Positions 15,143 to 22,096 of a stretch of 24,307 nt of DNA are shown in pieces. Position numbers and translations under genes: made by a program. Numbering within the stretch: position 1 is the first letter of the stretch; every line of letters begins with the position of its first letter. The notes beneath the pieces were generated by a model. The model worked only from the letters and a program-made list of their open reading frames with translations, made no database searches and was not told where the DNA came from. The DNA comes from Vibrio sp. UBA2441 (GTDB taxonomy: Bacteria > Pseudomonadota > Gammaproteobacteria > Enterobacterales > Vibrionaceae), in assembly GCA_002342685.1 (NCBI GenBank), contig DDQN01000073.1, positions 1 to 24,307 of the forward strand. The letters are read 5' to 3'.

Positions 15143-16494
15143 CGATAGAAAAACATATAGTACTTATTGACGACGAACAGGACGTTGTAGAGGCAGTAAG
15201 TGAGATGCTCGAACTCGAGGGGTTTACAGTTAGCAGTTACACCAACCCTGATAAAGGTCTAAAGTCACTCAATGCAAATAGCCGCTCCGTTGTTTTATGT
15301 GATGTTCGTATGCCTTCAATTGACGGGTTAAGCCTACTTAGTTCAATTCAACATCGAGCGCCTGATGTCCCAGTCTTATTGATGAGTGGGCATGGTGATA
15401 TCCCTATGGCAATTGAAGCCATGAAATTAGGCGCATTCGACTTTCTTGAAAAACCTTTAAATACTGACGAAGTAATAGAAAAGCTAAATTTGGCCTTGGC
15501 ACATTCTGAGCAATCTTTAAACCACGAGAAGCAAGGGGATACCACCAAAGATATTCCCATCGAGTCTATTATAATTGGTCAGTCAAAATTGATGGATAGC
15601 ATTCGGAAACAAGTATTAGCTCTGGCTCATACCAATGTTGATACCATCATTAATGGAGAAACAGGGACTGGTAAAGAAGTGGTAGCGAGAGCATTACATA
15701 GTTTTAGTCAGAGAAAAAACAAACCATTTGTGGCGATTAACTGTGGAGGAATGACCGAAAGTATCATTGAAAGCGAACTCTTCGGTCATGAGGCAGGCTC
15801 CTTTACCAGCGCGAACACTAAACGTATTGGTAAAATAGAACAAGCAAACGGAGGCACGTTATTTCTCGATGAAATTGAAAGTATGCCGATTGCAGTTCAA
15901 ATTAAATTGCTTCGTGTCATTCAAGAACGAGTAATTGAACGTGTAGGAGGCAACGCACTCATACCTATTGAAATTGTTGTTATCGCTGCCAGTAAAGCCG
16001 ATTTAGGCAGCCTAAGCGAAGCAGGGATGTTCCGCGCTGACCTGTTCTACCGACTTAATGTTGCTAGTTTACATCTGCCCTCACTACGCCAGCGTAAAGA
16101 TGACATACAACAACTGTTTCGCCATTTTGTTATACAAGCCAGCAAAAAGTATAAAACGCGTCCGTCCAACATTTATTCGGAGCAGGTTCAGCAACTATGC
16201 CGCCACGATTGGCCAGGAAATGTAAGAGAACTTAGAAACGTTGCTGACCGTTTTGTTTTAGGTATCGTTGGAAATGGGTTCGACTTACATACCCCAATAA
16301 GTGAATTCGATACGAATAGCTTTGCGTTTGAAAAGCAGATGGAGCAATACGAAAAAAATGTTTTGACAGAAGCGCTTGTAGAAACATCGGGAAATATAAG
16401 TGAAGTATCCTCTAAACTCAACTTACCACGCAAAACGCTATACAGAAAAATGAAGAAACATCATCTTGATAAGGATAGCTTCAAAACTCAATAA
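15139..16494 (+). CDS. Sigma-54-dependent response regulator (NtrC/DctD type)
   Basis: The product has 451 residues. The receiver domain (1 to about 122) has Asp11/Asp12, acceptor Asp55 in VVLCDVRMPSIDG and the lysine in DFLEKPL. The AAA+ domain (about 145-375) has Walker A GETGTGKE (173-180), Walker B LFLDEI (241-246) and the FRADLFYRLNVA segment with sensor residues. The loop that contacts sigma-54 reads GSFTSA (220-225) instead of the usual GAFTGA; the key F and T remain. A Fis-type helix-turn-helix ends the protein (NISEVSSKLNLPRKTLYRKMKK). It is translationally coupled to the kinase gene. Two palindromic sites and a sigma-54 promoter directly downstream make the phn-like operon its obvious target. 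Overall it is most like DctD, but no dicarboxylate transporter is present. Confidence 0.95.
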   Translation: MTIEKHIVLIDDEQDVVEAVSEMLELEGFTVSSYTNPDKGLKSLNANSRSVVLCDVRMPSIDGLSLLSSIQHRAPDVPVLLMSGHGDIPMAIEAMKLGAFDFLEKPLNTDEVIEKLNLALAHSEQSLNHEKQGDTTKDIPIESIIIGQSKLMDSIRKQVLALAHTNVDTIINGETGTGKEVVARALHSFSQRKNKPFVAINCGGMTESIIESELFGHEAGSFTSANTKRIGKIEQANGGTLFLDEIESMPIAVQIKLLRVIQERVIERVGGNALIPIEIVVIAASKADLGSLSEAGMFRADLFYRLNVASLHLPSLRQRKDDIQQLFRHFVIQASKKYKTRPSNIYSEQVQQLCRHDWPGNVRELRNVADRFVLGIVGNGFDLHTPISEFDTNSFAFEKQMEQYEKNVLTEALVETSGNISEVSSKLNLPRKTLYRKMKKHHLDKDSFKTQ

Positions 16495-16508
16495 CAGCCC
16501 AATTCAAA

Positions 16509-16526
16509 TGGGACACTGGTGACCCA
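16509..16526. promoter_or_regulatory. Distal operator copy for the sigma-54 activator
   Basis: TGGGACACTGGTGACCCA is an 18-bp near-palindrome (TGGG-x-CAC-xx-GTG-x-CCCA), 15 bases past the regulator stop. A copy differing at only two central bases lies 34 bases downstream. The placement, about 130 bases upstream of the predicted transcription start, is typical of enhancer sites for NtrC-type activators. Confidence 0.75.
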
Positions 16527-16542
16527 AAACAAATGCAAAGCA

Positions 16543-16560
16543 TGGGACACCAGTGACCCA
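16543..16560. promoter_or_regulatory. Proximal operator copy for the sigma-54 activator
   Basis: TGGGACACCAGTGACCCA matches the distal copy in 16 of 18 positions and has the same near-palindromic form. Its centre lies about 70 bases upstream of the -24 element. The centre-to-centre distance of 34 bases is a little over three helical turns, so the two dimers would sit on nearly the same face. Confidence 0.75.
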
Positions 16561-16618
16561 TATTATTAAATCAAAGCCAGGTATAAACGTAACCCATTGA
16601 TAATACGGTTTGTTTTTT

Positions 16619-16636
16619 CTGGCACAAACACTGCAA
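16619..16636 (+). promoter_or_regulatory. Sigma-54 promoter of the phn-like operon
   Basis: CTGGCACAAACACTGCAA fits the RpoN consensus TGGCAC-N5-TTGCA with one mismatch. The invariant GG (16621-16622) and GC (16633-16634) are exactly 10 bases apart. Transcription would start near 16646, giving a leader of about 34 bases before the binding-protein start. Confidence 0.85.
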
Positions 16637-16679
16637 TGTATAAACTGATTTCCACATAACGTAAATATAAGGTTTGAAT

Positions 16680-17720
16680 ATGAAAATCAGTGTTAAAGGA
16701 ATGTTAATCGCTAGCTCACTTTTACTCCCCTCAGTGACTATGGCAAGTGAATGTGCCAGTCGTGGTGTGTTAGATGATAGATACTGTGATGAAAATATGG
16801 ACTTGGTCGCCGACTCGCCGAAAAATCCGGATGAGTGGAATGACCCAAGCACTCTGGTATTTACTTATACACCAGTTGAAGATCCCGCACTTTATAAAGA
16901 TGCTTTTGCCGATTTTCAGGCTCACCTTAGTAAAATAACGGGAAAACGTGTCATTTATTATACAGTGCACTCAAACTCCGCACAGGTAGAAGCGATGCGC
17001 TCAGGCCGTCTACATGTTGCGGGCTTTTCTACTGGTCCAACAGGCTATGCGGTAAACTTGGCGGGTTATGTTCCAATCGCAGTTAAAGGCGGTGTTGACG
17101 GATTTCAAGGATACAACCTTATTACCATTGTACGAAAAGACAGTGGTATTGATTCAATGACTGATCTTAAGGGTAAAAAAGTTGCCCATACTTCTGCATC
17201 TTCTAACTCAGGCAATCTCGCCCCTAGAGCTTTATTCCCAGAAAAGGGCCTAGTACCAGATCAAGATTATAAAGTTCTTTATTCAGGTAAACACGACCAA
17301 TCAATTCTTGGTGTATTCAATGGCGATTACGATGCAGCTCCCGTTGCTTCTGACGTTTACGATCGTATGGTCGCTGCAGGTCGTGTTGATGGTTCTGCGC
17401 TTAAAATTATATATCGTAGCCCTCGCTTCCCAACGTCCGCTTTCGGTTATGCATATAACCTGAAACCAGAATTGGCCGAGAAAATACAACAAGCATTCTT
17501 TAGCTATCGATTCACTCCAGAAATGAGTGAAGCCTTTAAAGGCGCAGATCGATTCACACCTATTACTTATAAAGAAGAGTGGGGCGTGATCCGTGATATC
17601 GCACATGCAACAGGCACTGCCTACACGAAAACCGGTCTTAAAAAGCTTGCAGAGAAAGATGCCGCCAAACGCGCTAAGAAAAAAGCGGCAAAATTAGCGA
17701 AACAAGCCAATTCTCAATAA
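16680..17720 (+). CDS. phnD: PhnD-like phosphonate/phosphite binding protein
   Basis: The product has 346 residues and is the periplasmic ligand-binding part of the importer. Residues 1-22 are a signal peptide with cleavage after VTMA. The mature protein has the two-lobe PhnD/SsuA/transferrin pattern: TYTPVEDPALYKDAFADFQ, then KRVIYYTVHSNSAQVEAMRSG, SGIDSMTDLKGKKVAHTSAS (anion-binding helix start), LGVFNGDYDAAPVASDVYD and SPRFPTSAFGYAYNL. Two cysteines near the mature N-terminus (ECAS and RYCD) may pair. The last 26 residues are a strongly basic lysine/alanine tail, unusual for the family. ATG 16680 has AAGG 7 bases upstream; the frame could start at TTG 16674. The ligand cannot be named; phosphonate, phosphite or a related anion is likely. 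Confidence 0.85.
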   Translation: MKISVKGMLIASSLLLPSVTMASECASRGVLDDRYCDENMDLVADSPKNPDEWNDPSTLVFTYTPVEDPALYKDAFADFQAHLSKITGKRVIYYTVHSNSAQVEAMRSGRLHVAGFSTGPTGYAVNLAGYVPIAVKGGVDGFQGYNLITIVRKDSGIDSMTDLKGKKVAHTSASSNSGNLAPRALFPEKGLVPDQDYKVLYSGKHDQSILGVFNGDYDAAPVASDVYDRMVAAGRVDGSALKIIYRSPRFPTSAFGYAYNLKPELAEKIQQAFFSYRFTPEMSEAFKGADRFTPITYKEEWGVIRDIAHATGTAYTKTGLKKLAEKDAAKRAKKKAAKLAKQANSQ

Positions 17721-17754
17721 CTCATATTCATAACAATAATAGTGATATTAACCT

Positions 17755-17781
17755 TCTATGCCCTCGCGGGTAGGGCATAGA
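17755..17781. repeat. Hairpin between binding-protein and ATPase genes
   Basis: Perfect 9-bp arms, TCTATGCCC and GGGCATAGA, surround a 9-base loop, with no T-run after. Such stems after binding-protein genes usually stabilise the upstream message so that more binding protein than membrane parts is made. Confidence 0.7.
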
Positions 17782-17812
17782 TTATTCAAATTTAGTACAA
17801 GGAATTAGTAGT

Positions 17813-18583
17813 ATGGCCGTAGCAAGCTATGACGGAATAAAGATCAACAACCTTTATCATGAATATGTGGCTGGAAAGCCAATCCTGAAAGGAATCAATA
17901 TTGACATCGACCAAGCCGGTATTATTGCCATCATTGGCCCTTCTGGGACGGGTAAAAGTACGTTGCTTCGTTGTATTAATAGACTCAATGATCCTAGCGG
18001 TGGAGAGATTCTCTTTGAAGGTGTCGATCTTACGCAACTCAAAGGGCAAGAGTTACGTAAACAGCGCCGTCACATTGGTATGGTTTTTCAAGAATATAAC
18101 TTAGTAGAACGTCTAACCGTTATCGAAAATGTACTCAGTGGCCGACTTGGTTATATGAGCGCATGGAAAGCCTGGCGTCGACAATATTCTCAAGATGATC
18201 TAAATAAAGCATTTGAGCTGTTAGATTTTGTCGGTTTATCTGATTTTGCAAACCAGCGCGCAGACAGCCTGTCCGGTGGACAAAGACAACGTGTCGGTAT
18301 TGCTCGTGCCGTCATGCAAGACCCATATATTCTACTTGCCGATGAGCCCACATCGTCACTTGATCCAAAAACAGCGGTCGAAATAATGGAACTTATGGAG
18401 ACATTTTCGCAACAAAAAAACATCCCAGTATTGGTTAACATTCATGATGTTAACTTAGCGAAGCGTTTTGCTAGCCGAATCATCGGCATGTGTGACGGAA
18501 AAGTGCACTATGACGGAAGTCCTGAAGGCATTTCGGAACAAGATCTAAAAGTCATATATGGGGGTGAATCATGGTTGGACTAA
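17813..18583 (+). CDS. phnC: PhnC-like ABC importer ATPase
   Basis: The product has 256 residues, the usual size of PhnC, which powers uptake by hydrolysing ATP on the inner face of the membrane. All motifs are intact: Walker A GPSGTGKST (42-50), Q-loop Gln93 in MVFQEYNLV, signature LSGGQRQR (153-160), Walker B ILLADEP (173-179), D-loop SSLD and the switch histidine in VNIHDVNLA. The segment VFQEYNLVERLTVIENVLSG is typical of the phosphonate subfamily. AAGGA lies about 9 bases before ATG 17813. The end overlaps the next gene by 13 bases. Confidence 0.95.
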   Translation: MAVASYDGIKINNLYHEYVAGKPILKGINIDIDQAGIIAIIGPSGTGKSTLLRCINRLNDPSGGEILFEGVDLTQLKGQELRKQRRHIGMVFQEYNLVERLTVIENVLSGRLGYMSAWKAWRRQYSQDDLNKAFELLDFVGLSDFANQRADSLSGGQRQRVGIARAVMQDPYILLADEPTSSLDPKTAVEIMELMETFSQQKNIPVLVNIHDVNLAKRFASRIIGMCDGKVHYDGSPEGISEQDLKVIYGGESWLD

Positions 18584-19368
18584 CATCCTCACCCAAAAAT
18601 AGTCGGGAAAACCCTTTTAAATCGTCGTGGTCAAGCCGAGCTATCGTCGTTGCCTTGATAGGTTATCTTTATTACAGTGTTTCAACATTAGGCATAACTG
18701 TAGACCGACTCCTAATCGGACTAGGGGAAAGTGATCGTCTATTATCCAGAATGTTTCCACCTGATTTTTCACGTACGAGTTTACTACTTAATGGACTCGC
18801 TGAAAGCCTGCAGATTGCGATTATATCCAGCTTCTTTGGAATTGTAATTTCACTCTTTCTAGGGTTACTCGCTGCGCGCAACATGATGCCCTCAATTGTG
18901 TCGGTTCCAGTCAGAGCCTTCATCGCATTATGTCGTTCTTTCCATCCGGTGATTTTTGCCATCTTGTTTGTAAAGGCTGTTGGATTTGGCGCACTGGCGG
19001 GTATTCTCACGTTGGTTTTTGCCTCCATAGGTTTTATAGCCAAGCTTTTTGCTGAAGCGATAGAAGAGATATCGTTTAAACCCGTAGAAGCAATAAGGGC
19101 GACGGGGGCAAGCTTTATGAGTGTTATCTTGTATTCTGTCATGCCGCAAGTATTTACACGGTTTATCGGTTTCGCCAGCTACCAACTCGACTCTAATTTA
19201 CGTAACTCAACCATGGTTGGTATTGTCGGAGCTGGAGGGCTAGGGGGCACGCTTTTTTCTGCGTTCCAACGTTTTGATTATGATTTTGTTTCTGCAATTT
19301 TAATCACCATCATTGCACTGATTTTAGTGGGCGAGTTCTTATCCAATATTGTCCGGAGAATATTCTAA
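18571..19368 (+). CDS. phnE: PhnE-like importer permease, first copy
   Basis: The product has 265 residues with about six membrane helices, one half of the channel of the importer. The EAA coupling loop reads EAIRATGASFMSVILYSVMPQ, which docks on the ATPase; the closing VGIVGAGGLGGTLFSAFQRFDY is typical of PhnE. ATG 18571 lies inside the end of the ATPase gene after GGGGGTG. The stop shares TAATG with the second permease. A 17-base stretch in the EAA loop (19094-19110) is identical to the second permease. Confidence 0.92.
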   Translation: MVGLTSSPKNSRENPFKSSWSSRAIVVALIGYLYYSVSTLGITVDRLLIGLGESDRLLSRMFPPDFSRTSLLLNGLAESLQIAIISSFFGIVISLFLGLLAARNMMPSIVSVPVRAFIALCRSFHPVIFAILFVKAVGFGALAGILTLVFASIGFIAKLFAEAIEEISFKPVEAIRATGASFMSVILYSVMPQVFTRFIGFASYQLDSNLRNSTMVGIVGAGGLGGTLFSAFQRFDYDFVSAILITIIALILVGEFLSNIVRRIF

Positions 19369-20171
19369 TGACGACTACACCTATAGATAAAGAGTGGCAA
19401 CGCTTTACTCCGAATGAAAGACTTGCCCGTTTTGCTATTTATTTTTGCTTAGTAGCAGCCATTGTTTGGTCATGGCAAACTGTAGAAGTAATCCCAGAGT
19501 TTCTTTACGACGCACCGTCACAGTTTGCCGATATGTTCCAGCGTATGGTTCCTTTAGACTATGCTTTCTATCCAAAAACTATTCACGCCGCCTTAATAGA
19601 AACCATTCACATTGCGTCATTGGGCACTATTTTTACATTGGTTTTTGCCGTTCCGCTTGCGCTTCTAAACGCACCAAACATCACACCAAGTAAGACTCTG
19701 AACTGGGTAGCTCAGTTCTTCTTAGTTTCTTCTCGCTCTGTCAACTCACTCGTTTGGGCATTATTATTTATTGCATTGCTTGGTCCAGGTGTACTTGCAG
19801 GCGTTATGGCTATTGCAATACGAAGTATTGGCTTTGTTGGGAAACTACTATCAGAAGCGCTAGCAGAAGTAAACATGGGGCCAATTGAGGCATTAAGGGC
19901 GACGGGGGCATCTTGGGCAAGTATCTTGGTCAAGGGATATTGGCCACAAGTAATGCCAGCCTTTTTCTCTATCGTTTTATTCCGTTGGGATATCAATGTT
20001 CGTGAGTCAGCCGTGTTAGGCCTTGTTGGTGCCGGTGGTATCGGTGTGGTTTTAAACGACGCACAAAACTTATTTGAATGGCAAAAAGTATCAATGGTAC
20101 TGGTCAGTATTTTTGCTGTTGTCATAGCAGCAGAAATAATCGTTATTCGAATCCGCAATAAGCTTATTTAA
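19368..20171 (+). CDS. phnE2: PhnE-like importer permease, second copy
   Basis: The product has 267 residues and is the second half of the channel. It has a longer cytoplasmic start (KEWQRFTPNERLARF), about six membrane helices, the EAA loop EALRATGASWASILVKGYWPQ and the ending VLGLVGAGGIGVVLNDAQNLFEW. Two unequal PhnE genes after PhnC are common in marine bacteria, and the pair probably forms a heterodimer. The start overlaps the stop of the first permease by one base. The operon ends at a strong terminator 30 bases past the stop. Confidence 0.92.
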   Translation: MTTTPIDKEWQRFTPNERLARFAIYFCLVAAIVWSWQTVEVIPEFLYDAPSQFADMFQRMVPLDYAFYPKTIHAALIETIHIASLGTIFTLVFAVPLALLNAPNITPSKTLNWVAQFFLVSSRSVNSLVWALLFIALLGPGVLAGVMAIAIRSIGFVGKLLSEALAEVNMGPIEALRATGASWASILVKGYWPQVMPAFFSIVLFRWDINVRESAVLGLVGAGGIGVVLNDAQNLFEWQKVSMVLVSIFAVVIAAEIIVIRIRNKLI

Positions 20172-20196
20172 TACAGCTTTTCAGGCCGATAAACCA

Positions 20197-20226
20197 AAAA
20201 GCGACCATTACTGGTCGTTTTTTTTG
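20197..20226. terminator. Bidirectional intrinsic terminator
   Basis: The stem CGACCA and TGGTCG (20202-20207 and 20212-20217) is followed by eight T on the plus strand and preceded by five A, which gives a T-run on the minus strand too. It ends both the phn-like operon and the convergent HAD phosphatase gene, whose stop codon lies in its loop. Confidence 0.92.
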
Positions 20227-20996
20227 TATTTTAGTAGCTTATCCACAAACTCCGCAAAGCCATAACCACCAGGTTGCGACATAACTTTACTAGGAAAATG
20301 CGTGAGCTGGTGCCAATAATGCTCGATATTGGCTACACCTACGGTTAAAGGCAAAACTTCAAACATCAGTTGGTCATTAAGCGAGTCTCCGACATAACAT
20401 GCCTTAGTATAGATAGCGCCTTTAGGTAGGCCTTGGCGCTCTAGATAATTAAACGAAGACACCTTCTTGGAATGCTCGCCATACCACGCATTAATATGAA
20501 TAGAGCTGGCCGTCGCATGAGCACCTAAAGCATGAATTCGCTCTAATACAGCCTGGACTATTTTTTGATCTACCTTTGGACAATTTTGACCTATATCAAT
20601 AGCCACTTCACACAATCGATAGGGTTGATCTAAGGTAAAGTTTAATTGTGGGAAATCCTCAAGGATCAGAGATATCTGCTGTTTTAATAGAGCTTGTTTC
20701 TCACGCATAACGGTTAGCGGAATCTCGCTATTCAAAGTCAAACAACCATATTGTTTCTCCATCAAAAATGCACCATTTTCACCCAACACAGCATTTACCG
20801 GCCATAGTTGCGCAATATGGTCACACCAACCAGCGCACGCACCAGTAACAGCAACAACCTTAATATTATGTTCTTGTAGTTTTTGTAAAGCTTGTAATGT
20901 TTCTGGCGGCAAAGAGCCATCCCATGTCAGCGTATCATCTACATCAGTCAATACCCATTCGATATGTTGCCATTCCTGGCTAAGGTTATTATCCAT
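20208..20996 (-). CDS. HAD-IIB family hydrolase
   Basis: The product has 262 residues, the size of Cof-type and sucrose/mannosylglycerate phosphatases. Motif I is LTDVDDTL with nucleophile Asp18 and acid Asp20; motif II is the Thr in VVAVTGAC; motif III is a lysine near SKKVSSF (177-178); motif IV is VGDSLNDQLMF (203-208). The C2B cap lies between motifs II and III. It should remove phosphate from a small sugar phosphate or similar compound; the substrate is unknown. It converges with the phn-like operon and shares only a terminator, so a link to phosphonate use is not shown. The ribosome site before ATG 20996 is weak (AAAGAGA). Confidence 0.9.
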   Translation of the reverse strand: MDNNLSQEWQHIEWVLTDVDDTLTWDGSLPPETLQALQKLQEHNIKVVAVTGACAGWCDHIAQLWPVNAVLGENGAFLMEKQYGCLTLNSEIPLTVMREKQALLKQQISLILEDFPQLNFTLDQPYRLCEVAIDIGQNCPKVDQKIVQAVLERIHALGAHATASSIHINAWYGEHSKKVSSFNYLERQGLPKGAIYTKACYVGDSLNDQLMFEVLPLTVGVANIEHYWHQLTHFPSKVMSQPGGYGFAEFVDKLLKYKKNDQ

Positions 20997-21403
20997 TACA
21001 TTGATTCTCTTTATATTTTAAGGGGATTAATCGACTACAAAAGAACTAAAATTAGCGAGAGCAAACTGATTAATAGTATAGCGCAAACCCGTAGGACCCA
21101 TATTAACGTTATTGTTAATATGAGTCATATAATTTAAATAATACTTACTTGTTTACATATTAGGTAAAGATGATAAGAGGTAAGTCATTTACAACCCTTT
21201 AGTACGCATTACGTATATTATGTTAAATGAGGTTTTAGTAAGCGGTCTATCGCAATGTCTTTTACCTCATACTTAAATCAACCTATTGATTTTACGCCAT
21301 AAATAACACTACCTCTGGTTTCGAGCACTTGGTCTTTTTCGTAAGGCCTCTTGCCCGAAATCATCAGATTTTAATTTTTGATGAATTTCTGGAGGCACTT
21401 CAC
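20997..21403. other. Intergenic region with a large inverted repeat
   Basis: The 407 bases hold no credible gene. They include the long inverted repeat at 21095-21126 and, nearer the next gene, a hairpin TCATCA-12-TGATGA (21361-21384) ending just before its ribosome binding site. Divergent promoters for the phosphatase and the phage-like gene must lie here; none could be fixed. Confidence 0.5.
21095..21126. repeat. 32-bp near-perfect inverted repeat
   Basis: Arms of 13 bases (21095-21107 and 21114-21126), with core CATATTAAC and GTTAATATG, pair at 12 of 13 positions around GTTATT. It lies between divergent genes, about 100 bases upstream of the phosphatase start. There is no T-run. It is a likely operator or hairpin site. 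Confidence 0.6.
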
Positions 21404-21790
21404 ATGAAAAAATTGCTTAAACGAATCGAATTTCAGGAAGATATTTATAAATGCGGTTTTTCTCCTCGCCAACTGAACGAAATGTTGTTGTATGAGTTCG
21501 ACTCTGTACAAGAAGCCGCTGACTATTTAGGTTGTTCAGTTCCGTCTATTTACCGTTTCAGACGTACGAATAAATGGCCTATTTCGGTAGCAAAACTGTT
21601 GATGATTAAACGTCGAGGCTTTCTGCCAATGACCGGGCCCTGGCGCGAATTTCGGATCCGTGGTGATGTTTTGGTGACACCTTCCGGACGTGAATTTACG
21701 GCACAAGATTTGAACGTTCCGAGGATGATTACCAGCAAAGACAACTTTGCGTTGATCATGCGTAACAAGAAGAGATTCCGTAAGTTTTAA
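21404..21790 (+). CDS. Phage-like helix-turn-helix protein
   Basis: The product has 128 basic residues. Residues 26-58 (MLLYEFDSVQEAADYLGCS, then VPSIYRFRRTNKWP) form a helix-turn-helix of the kind used to read DNA. The C-terminal half has WREFRIRGDVLVTPSGREFTAQDL, a pattern I associate with a phage-linked family of Vibrio (DUF3653), though that name is from memory. ATG 21404 has a perfect GGAGG 8 bases upstream; an earlier frame from 21329 is not supported. It stands alone between a regulator-like repeat and a mobile element, so it may be a phage or plasmid remnant. Its target is unknown. Confidence 0.65.
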   Translation: MKKLLKRIEFQEDIYKCGFSPRQLNEMLLYEFDSVQEAADYLGCSVPSIYRFRRTNKWPISVAKLLMIKRRGFLPMTGPWREFRIRGDVLVTPSGREFTAQDLNVPRMITSKDNFALIMRNKKRFRKF

Positions 21791-21797
21791 GTTAATC

Positions 21798-21826
21798 GGG
21801 AGCTTTTTACAAAAGCTCCCTACTTT
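21798..21826 (+). terminator. Terminator-like hairpin after the phage-like gene
   Basis: Perfect 10-bp arms GGGAGCTTTT and AAAAGCTCCC surround a 3-base loop (21798-21820), followed by TACTTT. The T-run is weak, but the stem itself ends in U-rich pairs. Confidence 0.7.
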
Positions 21827-22007
21827 CCCTCATTAGTAAAATTTACTGTGATATATGGATAGAATCCTGTTTTTTAACTGGTTCGATATGCCACTTAGTT
21901 GCTATGATGTTGGTTTTACAGAAAAAAATAGTCTTTTCGATAAGCAATCTTGAAAACTAGTTGGCTATTTTTTGAAAGGATAGACGGATTAAAACCGTCT
22001 AGAAAGC

Positions 22008-22025
22008 GTTGAACTAAACCGCTTC
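22008..22025. repeat. Left inverted repeat of the IS91-like element
   Basis: GTTGAACTAAACCGCTTC matches the reverse complement of 24241-24258 at 16 of 18 positions. It lies 6 bases inside the left hairpin. Confidence 0.7.
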
Positions 22026-22096
22026 GCGGAGATGAAAGTCTACCCTCCTAATTACCGACCAAACTTATGGTGTATCCATTAAATAAGGAATACATC

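Larger units (their letters stand above)
21791..22096. other. Gap holding the left end of the IS91-like element
   Basis: After the hairpin at 21798-21820 this region has no gene. Its right half holds the left end of the mobile element: a hairpin TAGACGG-7-CCGTCTA (21981-22001), the inverted repeat at 22008-22025, a tight CCGC-TTC-GCGG hairpin (22019-22029), and the promoter region of the recombinase gene. Confidence 0.55.

Noticed and set aside
15139..16494. C4-dicarboxylate regulator DctD
   Set aside because: The domain order fits DctD, but there is no dicarboxylate transporter nearby, the paired kinase has a different sensor region, and the operators lie before a phn-like operon.
18672..19142. 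Long open frame on the minus strand inside the first permease gene, and a similar one at 19712-20158
   Set aside because: Both are opposite strongly conserved permease genes, have repetitive compositions typical of antisense frames, and lack ribosome sites.
20208..20996. Phosphonoacetaldehyde hydrolase belonging to the phosphonate locus
   Set aside because: That enzyme has a different cap type and a Schiff-base lysine motif. This protein has the large C2B-type cap of HAD-IIB phosphatases and is convergent, not in the operon.
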